A model generated the notes under the pieces. That model worked only from the letters and a program-made list of their open reading frames with translations, was not told where the DNA came from and did no database searches. A stretch of DNA of 13,402 nucleotides from Candidatus Corynebacterium faecipullorum (GTDB lineage Bacteria > Actinomycetota > Actinomycetes > Mycobacteriales > Mycobacteriaceae): NCBI GenBank assembly GCA_019114925.1, contig DXEO01000203.1:1-13402 (forward strand), in the 5' to 3' direction. Each line of letters begins with the position of its first letter. Position 1 is the first letter of the stretch. This document shows positions 1 through 6,125 of the stretch, piece by piece. Made by a program: the position numbers and the translations under genes.

Positions 1-76
1 AACATTTTTAGAACTTTCTCGTGTGTAACCTGGCTCGTCGAAGAATAGCGATAAGAGAAGGTAAGGCTATCCTTGA

Positions 77-95
77 TTAGCCAAGTCTAACCTTA
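77..95 (+). promoter_or_regulatory. Candidate DtxR (iron repressor) box
   Basis: The 19 bases TTAGCCAAGTCTAACCTTA match the DtxR/IdeR consensus TWAGGTTAGSCTAACCTWA at 15 of 19 positions by hand count. The right half is intact and the mismatches are at positions 5-7 and 10. A second half-site-like TAAGGCTA lies at 62-69, and GGCTA/TAGCC arms (65-69 / 78-82) overlap the box. A possible rightward -10, TAGTCT (94-99), overlaps its right end, a layout typical of repression. The target could be the downstream DUF445 cluster or a divergent gene beyond the left edge. This rests on consensus matching only. Confidence 0.42.
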
Positions 96-188
96 GTCTT
101 GGTGTGGTCAGGAAGTAAATTCACTTTCTTCGCTCGTATGCTGGACTGGGATGAGAGGGCTTGAGCCGCCGGGCCCTCCATCGCCAAA

Positions 189-222
189 TAGTGAGTATCC
201 GGCGTGTCCGATACGCTCACTA
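189..222. repeat. Inverted repeat in DUF445 upstream region
   Basis: TAGTGAG (189-195) and CTCACTA (216-222) are perfect 7-base complementary arms. Pairing continues inward as TATC/GATA after a two-base CG bulge. The structure could be a protein-binding dyad or a hairpin in the 5' leader of the DUF445 transcript. There is no T-tract on either strand, so a terminator is unlikely. The right arm overlaps TACGCT (212-217), a hexamer also found just upstream of the yihY start. Confidence 0.4.
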
Positions 223-262
223 GTGTTACAAGGCGAAGCTTCACTTCGTCTTTGCTACCCCC

Positions 263-268
263 AAGGAG
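263..268 (+). promoter_or_regulatory. Ribosome binding site of DUF445 gene
   Basis: AAGGAG ends 8 nt before the ATG at 277. It selects this start over the upstream extension of the open frame that begins at 151. Confidence 0.75.
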
Positions 269-276
269 AACCACCC

Positions 277-1611
277 ATGACGCACCGCGCAGACGCAGGG
301 CTTGAGTCGTCTCAGGAGACGTCGGCGTCGCAGACGTCGTTTGTGCCGCAGCCAGGAAACCAGGAGGCGCGCCGGGCGGACCTGCGCCGCTGGAAGGCGA
401 TTGCGCTGTCCTTCCTGATTGCTGCGGCGGTGATCTTTTTGGGGTGCTCGTGGTGGCAGGCGTCGGCAAGCGGGGCTCCCGTCTGGGTGGGCTACGTGCG
501 CGCGGCCGCGGAGGCAGGCATGGTCGGTGGACTGGCGGACTGGTTCGCCGTGACCGCGCTGTTCCGCCGACCCATGGGGCTGCCCATCCCGCACACCGCG
601 CTTATCCCCAACAACAAGGACCGCGTGGGTGATGCGCTCAAGGACTTCGTGGAGGAGAACTTCCTCACCGCGGATGCGCTCAGTGCCAAGGCGCGGGAGG
701 CAGAGATACCGCTGTGGCTGGCGCGCCAGGGCGTGGAGCCTGGGCGGGCGGAGGAGGTCTCCGCGTGGATTGGTGAGCGCGCAGCCAGCGTGGTCGCAGA
801 CCTAGACCCAGCGGAGGCGGAGCAGTTCATCCGGACCCAAGTCATGGACCGTCTGGCAGAGCCGGAGTGGGGCCCGCCGTTGGGACGCCTGCTGGAGGGC
901 TATATCGCGGAAGGCAAAGCGCGGCCGCTGGAGGATGACCTCATTGAGTGGGCGCACGGGAAGATCCTCGGCATGGAATCCACGGTGGTCACCGCCATCG
1001 ATGAGCGTATGCCTGGCTGGGCGCCGCGCTTTGCCCGCGAGATGGTGGGGGAGAAGGTCTACGCCGAGCTCGTGGAATTCGCTGATGAGGTCCGCCGCAA
1101 CGGTAACCACGAGGCCCGCCTGGCCATTCGCCGCAACCTGTCCAAGCTGGCTTCGGACCTGCAGTGGGATGAGGACATGCGCGGGCGCATCGAAGGAATC
1201 AAGCAGGAGATGCTCGCCTCCGATCAAGCGCAGAAGGCACCGGCGGCAATGTGGGCGACGGTCTCCTCCACGCTCATTGAGTAGCTCACCGACCCGGAGT
1301 CCTTCCTACGTCAGAAGATCACCGCCAAGGTGAAGGAATTGGCGCACCGTCTGCTGGAAGATTCGGAGTTCCTGGCCCAAGCCAACGAGCTGGTGGATAA
1401 GGCCGCGCGCTATGCGGTGGAGAAGTTTGCCCCAGAAATCATCGCGATTATTCCGGAGACTATTAAGCGCTGGGATGCCGAGGAGGCGTCCGAGAATATC
1501 GAGCTCATGGTGGGCAAGGACCTGCAGTTCATTCGCCTCAACGGCACAGTAGTGGGTGCGCTGGCTGGGTTGGTTATCTACACTGTTAATCATCTGCTTT
1601 TTGGCGTCTAA
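277..1611 (+). pseudogene. DUF445 family membrane protein, interrupted by an in-frame amber stop
   Basis: The start is the ATG at 277, behind a good Shine-Dalgarno. The N-terminus is polar. A hydrophobic segment follows at about residues 42-65 (WKAIALSFLIAAAVIFLGCS), then the GGLADWFAVTALFRRPMGLPIPHT block that characterises DUF445 (YheB/YjiN-like) proteins. A TAG at 1282-1284 ends the product at 335 aa. The same frame then stays open to the TAA at 1609-1611 and encodes the expected C-terminal half (LTDPESFLRQKI..., KFAPEIIAIIPETIKRWDAEE..., FIRLNGTVVGALAGLVIYTVNHLLF), including the terminal membrane helix. The intact length of about 444 aa fits the family. One base change (for example CAG or GAG to TAG) would explain it; I see no indel. 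The family's biochemical role is unknown. A truncated protein lacking the C-terminal anchor, or rare readthrough, remains possible, as does a sequencing error. It leads a rightward cluster. Confidence 0.85.
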
Positions 1612-1612
1612 C

Positions 1613-1618
1613 AAGGAG
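1613..1618 (+). promoter_or_regulatory. Ribosome binding site of the 150-aa helical protein gene
   Basis: AAGGAG lies 8 nt before the ATG at 1627 and directly after the DUF445 stop. It argues for ATG 1627 rather than the in-frame GTG at 1618, which overlaps the site itself. Confidence 0.75.
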
Positions 1619-1626
1619 TGACGACC

Positions 1627-2079
1627 ATGTCCGTATTTGACTCAATCAAGAATGCCGGTTCCTCTGCTTTTGATGTGGCCAAGGATTTTGGTGGCCGTTT
1701 CAAGGAAGAGCGCCAGAACCAAGCCCAGAGCGCGCAGGCGGATCGCATCGCGCGTGCTGCCGACGAGGCAGGGATGGGTGATGGCACCGCGAAGGAAGAG
1801 TCCTTCTTTGACCGCGTGACCTCCACTGCGAAGAATATTGGGGAGTCCGTGTCCTCCGCAGCGCGTGAGACCCGCAACTCGGAGTCCTTCGAGAAGGCTC
1901 GTGAGGATTTCAACACCGCCTTCACCGAGACCCGTGAGGGTGTGCAGGGCGCTATCAACAATGCCAAGGAGCAGCGCTCGGCGGGCCAGCAGCCGCAGGA
2001 GCCGCAGAGCCCGCGCAACCCCTACGCACAGAAGCCGAATGACGATGTCATTGACGGCGAAGTAGTTGACGAGAACTAG
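1627..2079 (+). CDS. Small hydrophilic helical protein at the hbhA position (150 aa)
   Basis: I do not recognise a named family with certainty. The protein is 150 aa with no signal peptide or membrane segment. Residues 1-115 are rich in Ala, Glu, Lys, Arg and Gln and read as amphipathic helices, with repeated Phe-led blocks (VFDSIKNAG, AFDVAKDFG, FFDRVTSTAKN, SFEKAREDFNTAF). Residues 116-135 are a Gln/Pro-rich linker, and the last 15 residues are acidic (NDDVIDGEVVDEN). It lies 15 nt after the DUF445 stop and 13 nt before DUF2516, so co-transcription is likely. In M. tuberculosis the gene before DUF2516 (Rv0476) is, from memory, hbhA (Rv0475), a helical heparin-binding adhesin. This gene sits in the same place and is also helical, but it lacks HBHA's Lys/Ala-rich heparin-binding tail. 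Positional homology is inferred; shared function is not claimed. Confidence 0.8.
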   Translation: MSVFDSIKNAGSSAFDVAKDFGGRFKEERQNQAQSAQADRIARAADEAGMGDGTAKEESFFDRVTSTAKNIGESVSSAARETRNSESFEKAREDFNTAFTETREGVQGAINNAKEQRSAGQQPQEPQSPRNPYAQKPNDDVIDGEVVDEN

Positions 2080-2092
2080 TTAGTCTTTCTTG

Positions 2093-2383
2093 ATGCACAC
2101 TTTTCTTAACATTATTGCGTCGATACCGCACTACATTTTCATGGCGGTATCCCTCTTCGCCCTCATCGGCGCCGTTCTGGCAGCGATGACGCGGGAGGAT
2201 GCCTTCCGCGCCGGTGACCGCCAGAACAAGTGGGTATGGGTCGGGCTGCTCTTCGGCTCCGCCCTGTTGATGAACCTGCCGCTGCCCTTTGTCAGCTGGA
2301 TTGGCGCCATCATCACCGGCGTCTACTGGTTCGATGTGCGCCCGCAGCTCAAGGCCATCATCAACGGAGATTATTCCTACTAA
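2093..2383 (+). CDS. DUF2516 family membrane protein
   Basis: This 96-aa protein has about three hydrophobic segments: residues ~3-30 (FLNIIASIPHYIFMAVSLFA onward), ~46-63 (WVWVGLLFGSALLMNLPL) and ~65-80 (FVSWIGAIITGVYWF). It ends in the VYWFDVRPQLK-type signature of DUF2516, an actinobacterial inner-membrane family of unknown function. I chose ATG 2093; a TTG at 2090 is also in frame, and neither has a convincing Shine-Dalgarno. The stop overlaps the next start in TAATG (2381-2385), so translation of the downstream DeoC-like protein is probably coupled. Next to deoC is the family's usual place, as in M. tuberculosis Rv0476-Rv0478 (from memory). Confidence 0.85.
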   Translation: MHTFLNIIASIPHYIFMAVSLFALIGAVLAAMTREDAFRAGDRQNKWVWVGLLFGSALLMNLPLPFVSWIGAIITGVYWFDVRPQLKAIINGDYSY

Positions 2384-2838
2384 TGCTAAATCTGCTTGAG
2401 GCCTCCGTGGAGGAGGTGCGAAACCAATCGGCGGGGCAGCAACGAGTGCTTGTCTCCCCGCACCACGTGATTGCTGCTGAGGGCGCCGAGCACGTTATTG
2501 CTGTTGCCGGTTATCCCACCGGCCGCCACCACTCTTTGGTGAAGGCGGCGGAGGCGCGGCTGGCAGTTCAGTCTGGTGCCGCCGAGGTGTGGGTTGCGGT
2601 GGATGCACTGCTTGGCGACGCCACCTCGCTCCTCTCCGAACTCGTCACCCTCCGCGAGGCCTGCCCGTTGCCCGCGCGTTTGGGGCTCATTCTTCCTGAG
2701 CGCCCAGCTCTGCCGGTGGCAGAGTATGCGCGTGCTGCCGAGCAGGCAGGCTATCAGTGCCTCATTAAAACGGGCTCCGTCGTTTCAGACGACGAAGCCC
2801 TGGATACGCAGCTCTCCGTGGAGAGTCTTAATTCTTAA
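2383..2838 (+). CDS. deoC: Truncated, degenerate deoxyribose-phosphate aldolase-like protein (151 aa)
   Basis: Intact DeoC condenses acetaldehyde and glyceraldehyde 3-phosphate reversibly in deoxyribose catabolism. The match covers only the middle of the barrel: RVLVSPHHV (21-29), the diagnostic GYPTGRHHSLVKAAEARLAV (43-62), GAAEVWVAVD (65-74), and CLIKTGSVVSDDEAL (126-140), corresponding to the family's FIKTSTG Schiff-base strand with Lys129. The protein is 151 aa against about 220 for the family. The N-terminal strand and everything after the Schiff-base strand are missing, including the second active-site lysine (E. coli Lys201). The E. coli Asp102 position is Trp70. Start ATG 2383 overlaps the DUF2516 stop by one base; the longer open frame beginning at 2230 overlaps DUF2516 and is not needed. 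The stop overlaps the lmeA-like stop on the other strand by 4 bases. Aldolase activity is doubtful. It may be a conserved non-enzymatic relic or a decaying gene. Confidence 0.75.
   Translation: MLNLLEASVEEVRNQSAGQQRVLVSPHHVIAAEGAEHVIAVAGYPTGRHHSLVKAAEARLAVQSGAAEVWVAVDALLGDATSLLSELVTLREACPLPARLGLILPERPALPVAEYARAAEQAGYQCLIKTGSVVSDDEALDTQLSVESLNS
2772..2800 (-). terminator. Intrinsic terminator of the leftward lmeA-like operon, inside deoC
   Basis: Arms GGGCT-C-CGTCGT (2772-2783) and ACGACG-A-AGCCC (2789-2800) form an 11-pair stem with one C/A mismatch and a 5-base loop (TTCAG). Read leftward, the stem is followed by G and then TTTTAAT. That is a classical rho-independent terminator, 35 nt past the lmeA-like stop at 2835. 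In the rightward direction no T-tract follows. The hairpin lies within codons 130-140 of the opposing deoC-like gene, and the T-tract overlies its Lys129 codon. Confidence 0.8.
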
Positions 2839-3632
2839 TTAGCCGGTGCCTGCTGTGCTGGTGCGGTGGCGGAATCGAGCTCGCTCATCGGAACGTCGTG
2901 GCCAATGAGGGTAAGCGTGAGTTCGCCAGCACCAACATCCACGGACTCGAAGGTCAGCTGCTGGCCCGCGAGCTGTTCCTCCATGCCTTCGGCCAGGGCA
3001 TTCGAAATCGCAGAGGTTGCCTGCTCTGGCAGGTCGAAGCCGAAGAGCGATGCTTCCTTCGCATCGATGGCGAGCTTGCCATCGCGAGCCTCCGGCTTGA
3101 GCGAGAGCGTAGCCAGGCCGCCGGCAAATTCCACTTCGAGGTCATCCTCGGCATCATTGGCGGTAATCGCGGTGACCACGAGGTTGCCCAAGGCGTCATA
3201 GCCGGACTGCTCAGCAATGGCCTTTTGGAAGCTGGCGAGCAGGAATTGATCCGGGACCGTCGTCGAAGCCCGCAGCGTGCCCGCGACCGGCTCCTGGGAC
3301 AACGTCATGTCTTCGACATGGATATCAGCGGCCGGTTGGCCAGTGATAGTGGTGCCTTCAATCTTCAGTGTGGACGGCGTCTTCATATCCATCTGCGGAA
3401 TTTTGCCGTTGAGCAAGCCAAAGACCATGGGGCTGGCACCAAAGCTCACCTCCGGTTCCTCGGAGGTCTCCACGCCTTGTTCCTTGGCGGACTGGGTGAA
3501 TTCGCTCTTCATCTGCGAGCCCAAGAACCAGCGTATACCGAGCTCAGCGACCAAGATGATGAGCAGGAGTACTACGAGCACGCCGATGAAAATTTTCCAG
3601 GCCGTTGAGGCGGGAGATTTAGAAGAAGCCAT
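2835..3632 (-). CDS. LmeA-like (DUF2993) phospholipid-binding envelope protein
   Basis: This 265-aa protein has a short basic N-terminus (MASSKSPASTAWK), one strong membrane segment at about residues 13-33 (IFIGVLVVLLLIILVAELGI), and a soluble extracytoplasmic domain of the DUF2993 type, including SPMVFGLLNGKIPQMDM and TTITGQPAADIHVEDMTL. In mycobacteria the family includes LmeA, a phospholipid-binding protein needed for mannan/lipomannan maturation; whether this paralogue does the same cannot be said. The C-terminus is Ala/Gln/Pro-rich. ATG 3632 was chosen because a positive cluster then precedes the membrane segment; an upstream in-frame extension to 3683 would overlap the methyltransferase gene. 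The start lies 23 nt after the methyltransferase stop and has only a weak ribosome site. It is the last gene of the leftward operon, closed by the terminator at 2800-2772. Confidence 0.82.
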   Translation of the reverse strand: MASSKSPASTAWKIFIGVLVVLLLIILVAELGIRWFLGSQMKSEFTQSAKEQGVETSEEPEVSFGASPMVFGLLNGKIPQMDMKTPSTLKIEGTTITGQPAADIHVEDMTLSQEPVAGTLRASTTVPDQFLLASFQKAIAEQSGYDALGNLVVTAITANDAEDDLEVEFAGGLATLSLKPEARDGKLAIDAKEASLFGFDLPEQATSAISNALAEGMEEQLAGQQLTFESVDVGAGELTLTLIGHDVPMSELDSATAPAQQAPAN

Positions 3633-3655
3633 GACTACTAGTGTGGCGCACGGGC

Positions 3656-4465
3656 TTAAAGTTGGCCAACTACGAGGTCCCAATCCACTGTGAGCACGTT
3701 ATCCCGCAGGCGGCGGTTCACCGGATGGATGGGCACTGTCTGCCGGAGTTCTTCGCGTGCCATGCGCCAGCGCACTCGCGGGCCATAAGGAGACCAGCCA
3801 GCGGCGCGGTCCCAGGCGGCGTCGGCCGCTTGCAAAAGCTCATGGATTGGCTCACCCGGCACGTTGCGGTGGATGAGGATTTTGGGCAGGCGCTCCGCGA
3901 TATCGCTGGGGCGCGCAACGTCGAAGGGATCCCAGGCGAGGGTCAGCGAGCGCGGACCGGCGGTGGTGAGAAGCACCCAGGCCGCCCTGCGCCCTAGCTC
4001 GTCGCAGGTTCCCTCCACGAAGAAGCCACCCGGAGCAAGACGCGAGGTCACCGTGTTCCAGGCTTTCTCCACTTGGTCGACGTCATACTGGCGCAGCACG
4101 TTGAAGGCGCGCACCAGCTGCGGTCGGTAGCCGGCAAGCTCGAAGCCGCCGAGCTCGAAGGTGACACCATCGCGTGGCGGAAGGACGCGCTCGGGGGAAA
4201 TCTCTAGGCCCGTGACCCGAGTATTCGGGTTAACGCTGCGCAGCCAGCCGGCCCACTCCACGGTGGTGGTGTGGGAGGCGCCGTAGCCGACGTCGAGAGC
4301 CAGCGGCTTAGTCGTGGAGCGCAGTAGCGAAGAGATTTCAGGGTGCGCCACCATCCACCGATCGCAGCGGCGCAGGCGGTTGGGGTTGGTGGTGCCGCGG
4401 GTAACAACGCCAAAAGGCCGACCAGCGCTTTCCTGAGCCTTCAGGTTATGCGCGTGATCGGCCAT
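3656..4465 (-). CDS. Class I SAM-dependent methyltransferase, substrate unknown
   Basis: The protein is 269 aa and cytosolic. Rossmann-fold motif I is LALDVGYGAS (residues 55-64, Asp58-Val-Gly-Tyr-Gly). The acidic residue ending strand 2 is Glu88 in TGLEIS. The strand-4 region is RAFNVLRQYD (119-128), and a motif III-like LAPGGFFVEGTCDELG (143-158) follows. The C-terminal 110 residues show no motif I recognise. Glycine 61 in the usual GxGxG loop is replaced by Tyr (DVGYGAS), which is tolerated in the superfamily. It lies 27 nt downstream of the DUF2505 gene and 23 nt upstream of the lmeA-like gene, all leftward, so an operon is likely. From memory, the M. tuberculosis locus has an amidohydrolase (Rv0480c) at this place. 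The envelope context hints at a lipid- or wall-related substrate, but that is inference. Confidence 0.8.
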   Translation of the reverse strand: MADHAHNLKAQESAGRPFGVVTRGTTNPNRLRRCDRWMVAHPEISSLLRSTTKPLALDVGYGASHTTTVEWAGWLRSVNPNTRVTGLEISPERVLPPRDGVTFELGGFELAGYRPQLVRAFNVLRQYDVDQVEKAWNTVTSRLAPGGFFVEGTCDELGRRAAWVLLTTAGPRSLTLAWDPFDVARPSDIAERLPKILIHRNVPGEPIHELLQAADAAWDRAAGWSPYGPRVRWRMAREELRQTVPIHPVNRRLRDNVLTVDWDLVVGQL

Positions 4466-4492
4466 GGCAACAACTGTGGTGTAGTGAGTTGT

Positions 4493-4984
4493 TTAGAGGT
4501 TGTTGGAGATCCACTCTTCGGTGAGCTTGCCCTCGTTGGTGTAGAGCTCCTGCAGAGCTTCAGCGACCTTCGGCTCGATGGCAGCGCCCATCATCGGGAT
4601 GTTGACGGAAACCTCGGTGACGTAATCCAGAACGGTGGTCTCATCCTGGGACTTGTAGGTGATGTCACCCTTGAAGTCGACCGGGGTGCCCTTGACGTCA
4701 GCGGTGAAGGAGACGGAAATCTGATCGTCGACCAACTCGCCGATGGTCACGGTACGCTTTTCCTTCAGGTCCTGGGAGACCATAGCGCGAACAGCTTCCG
4801 GCAGGAGGGAAGTCGGAAGAATTTCGTAGAGCACAGCGGTGTTGCCGGTGAACTCGTGCACGGTACCCGGTTCCGGGGACAGCTTGGCCACGATGAAGTC
4901 CCAGTACTCCTGAGTGGTCAGGGCCTTGTGCACCTTATCGATGGGCTGGTTGATGATAACGGTGTTTTCGCTACGGGTTGACAT
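4493..4984 (-). CDS. DUF2505 family protein (SRPBCC/START-like fold)
   Basis: This 163-aa cytosolic protein has no signal or membrane segment. Its N-terminal layout (SENTVIINQPIDKVHKALTTQEYWDFIVAKL) is that of START/SRPBCC ligand-binding folds, in which a first strand leads into a helix after IDKVH. The alternating strands that follow (RTVTIGELVDDQISVSFTAD, TPVDFKGDITYKSQDET) and the C-terminal long helix (MMGAAIEPKVAEALQELYTNE) fit DUF2505, an actinobacterial family of unknown function. Its place divergent to murB matches M. tuberculosis Rv0481c/Rv0482 (from memory). It is first in the leftward operon. ATG 4984 has no good Shine-Dalgarno, and a -10-like TAGTCT ends 7 nt before it, so a leaderless mRNA is plausible. 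Confidence 0.85.
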   Translation of the reverse strand: MSTRSENTVIINQPIDKVHKALTTQEYWDFIVAKLSPEPGTVHEFTGNTAVLYEILPTSLLPEAVRAMVSQDLKEKRTVTIGELVDDQISVSFTADVKGTPVDFKGDITYKSQDETTVLDYVTEVSVNIPMMGAAIEPKVAEALQELYTNEGKLTEEWISNNL

Positions 4985-4991
4985 GAGTTAC

Positions 4992-5001
4992 AGACTACCT
5001 T
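4992..5001. promoter_or_regulatory. Overlapping divergent -10 elements for DUF2505 and murB
   Basis: Leftward TAGTCT occupies 4997-4992, with 7 nt to the DUF2505 ATG. Rightward TACCTT occupies 4996-5001, with 7 nt to the murB GTG at 5009. Both fit the actinobacterial TANNNT -10 pattern, and each would start transcription at or next to the start codon. The two hexamers overlap by two bases and sit on an inverted repeat, CTACC-TT-GGTAG (4995-5006), so the two promoters could not easily be occupied together. -35 matches are poor. This is inferred from spacing only. Confidence 0.4.
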
Positions 5002-5008
5002 GGTAGAC

Positions 5009-6124
5009 GTGCTAGATAAATTCCTGACCCTTGCTGACATTGACGGAGTCACTCTTGATTCCGAGACCACCTTCGCCGATCTCACGACGCTGCGCATCGG
5101 TGGTGCACCGCTGGTGACGGTGCGCTGCGCCAGCGCTGAGGCCGCCGTCGCTGCGTTGGCAGCGCTTGATGAGTCCTCCCAGGACTACATTGTCGTCGGC
5201 GGCGGCTCCAACCTCGTGGTCGCAGAAGGCCAGCTGGATGTCGTAGTCGTGGTGCTTGATTTCGAGGACATCGACGTCACCGTGGCCAACGGCATCGTGC
5301 GCGCTGATGCGGGCGCGGTGTGGGATGACGTCGTGGTCCTGACCGTGGAGTGCGGTCTGGGCGGCATTGAGTGCCTCTCCGGAATCCCGGGCAATGCGGG
5401 TGCCGTACCGGTACAGAATGTCGGCGCCTACGGCGCGGAGACCTCCGACGTCCTCACGCAGGTCTACCTCTATGAGCGCGCTACGCGGACCGCGACGTGG
5501 GTACCGGCGGAAGAATTAGAGTTGGCCTATCGCTACTCCAACCTGAAGTTCACCGGGCGCGGCGTGGTGCTGGCAATTGAGCTGCAGCTGACCACCGATG
5601 GATTATCCAAGCCGCTGCGCTTTGGCCAGCTCACCCAGAACCCCGGTGAGCGCCGCCCAGTCGCGGAAGTCCGTGAGGAGGTTCTGAAGCTGCGTTGCGG
5701 CAAGGGCATGGTGCTCGACCCAGACGACCACGACACTTGGTCAGCCGGTTCCTTTTTTACCAACCCCATCGTGGAGCCGCAGCTTGCCGATTCCATCCAG
5801 GAAGCCGTCCGCGCCGCCCGCGGCGACGAGGATGCTGAGCGCATGCCCCGACACGTGGTGGGTGGGACCACCACGTCGGGGAAGATGGAAAAGCTCTCCG
5901 CCGCCTGGCTCATTGAGCGCGCTGGCTTTGCCAAGGGCTACCCAGGTGAAGAGTCAGGCGCGAAGGCAACCTTGTCCACCAAGCACACCCTGGCGCTGAC
6001 CAACCGCGGTGAGGCCACCGCAGACGACATCGTTGCGCTGGCCCGCGACATCCGCGCCGGGGTTCAGAAGGCCTTCGGCGTGACGCTGGAGCCGGAGCCT
6101 ATCTGGCTGGGTGTGAGTATTTAA
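5009..6124 (+). CDS. murB: UDP-N-acetylenolpyruvoylglucosamine reductase MurB
   Basis: MurB is a cytosolic FAD enzyme that reduces UDP-GlcNAc-enolpyruvate to UDP-MurNAc with NADPH, the second committed step of peptidoglycan precursor synthesis. Numbered from GTG 5009 (371 aa): the entry motif TTLRIGGAP (26-34), FAD-binding GGGSNLV (64-70), the GIPGNAGAVPVQNVGAYGAE block (125-144), the active-site Arg175 in YRYS, catalytic Ser248 in AGSFFTNP, and the acidic pair Glu361/Glu363 in LEPEPIWLG. The insert before GSFF is present, as in type I (E. coli-like) enzymes. The start is uncertain: TTG 5000 adds three residues, and neither start has a clear Shine-Dalgarno. I prefer GTG because a -10-like TACCTT ends 7 nt upstream. 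The gene is divergent from DUF2505 and convergent with luxS, with a 15-nt gap. Confidence 0.93.
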   Translation: MLDKFLTLADIDGVTLDSETTFADLTTLRIGGAPLVTVRCASAEAAVAALAALDESSQDYIVVGGGSNLVVAEGQLDVVVVVLDFEDIDVTVANGIVRADAGAVWDDVVVLTVECGLGGIECLSGIPGNAGAVPVQNVGAYGAETSDVLTQVYLYERATRTATWVPAEELELAYRYSNLKFTGRGVVLAIELQLTTDGLSKPLRFGQLTQNPGERRPVAEVREEVLKLRCGKGMVLDPDDHDTWSAGSFFTNPIVEPQLADSIQEAVRAARGDEDAERMPRHVVGGTTTSGKMEKLSAAWLIERAGFAKGYPGEESGAKATLSTKHTLALTNRGEATADDIVALARDIRAGVQKAFGVTLEPEPIWLGVSI

Positions 6125-6125
6125 A

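Larger units (their letters stand above)
1..276. other. Gene-free upstream region with dyads
   Basis: No credible coding sequence is seen here; the reading frames present are shadows. The left part is AT-richer than the rest of the window and holds overlapping dyads (65-82, 77-95). The right part holds an inverted repeat at 189-222 and a small hairpin, CGAAG/CTTCG (234-238 / 244-248). GAGGGC/GCCCTC arms also occur near 157-180. If transcription of the DUF445 gene starts near the dyads at 60-100, the mRNA would have a structured 5' leader of more than 150 nt. The region may also drive a gene to the left, outside the window. Its function is inferred only. Confidence 0.6.

Noticed and set aside
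1330..1611. Separate 93-codon gene after the DUF445 amber codon
   Set aside because: It has no ribosome site before GTG 1330, and it is in the same frame as, and continues, the DUF445 family sequence. It is better read as the distal half of a broken gene.
2230..2382. Longer N-terminus for the DeoC-like protein starting at 2230
   Set aside because: It would overlap most of the DUF2516 gene in another frame, and the added residues (Arg/His/Ala-rich) bear no DeoC similarity.
2898..3608. 236-codon + strand frame opposite the lmeA-like gene
   Set aside because: It is a shadow of a well-supported DUF2993-type gene: no ribosome site and no recognisable domain.
4978..4983. Perfect TTGACA upstream of murB as its -35
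   Set aside because: The spacing to the proposed -10 TACCTT is only 12 nt, and the bases are the first codons of DUF2505 on the other strand.
5004..5018. TAGAC...TAGAT near the murB start as an McbR (sulfur/methionine repressor) site
   Set aside because: It does not fit TAGAC-N6-GTCTA, and the neighbouring genes are not sulfur genes. No such site was seen near luxS either.
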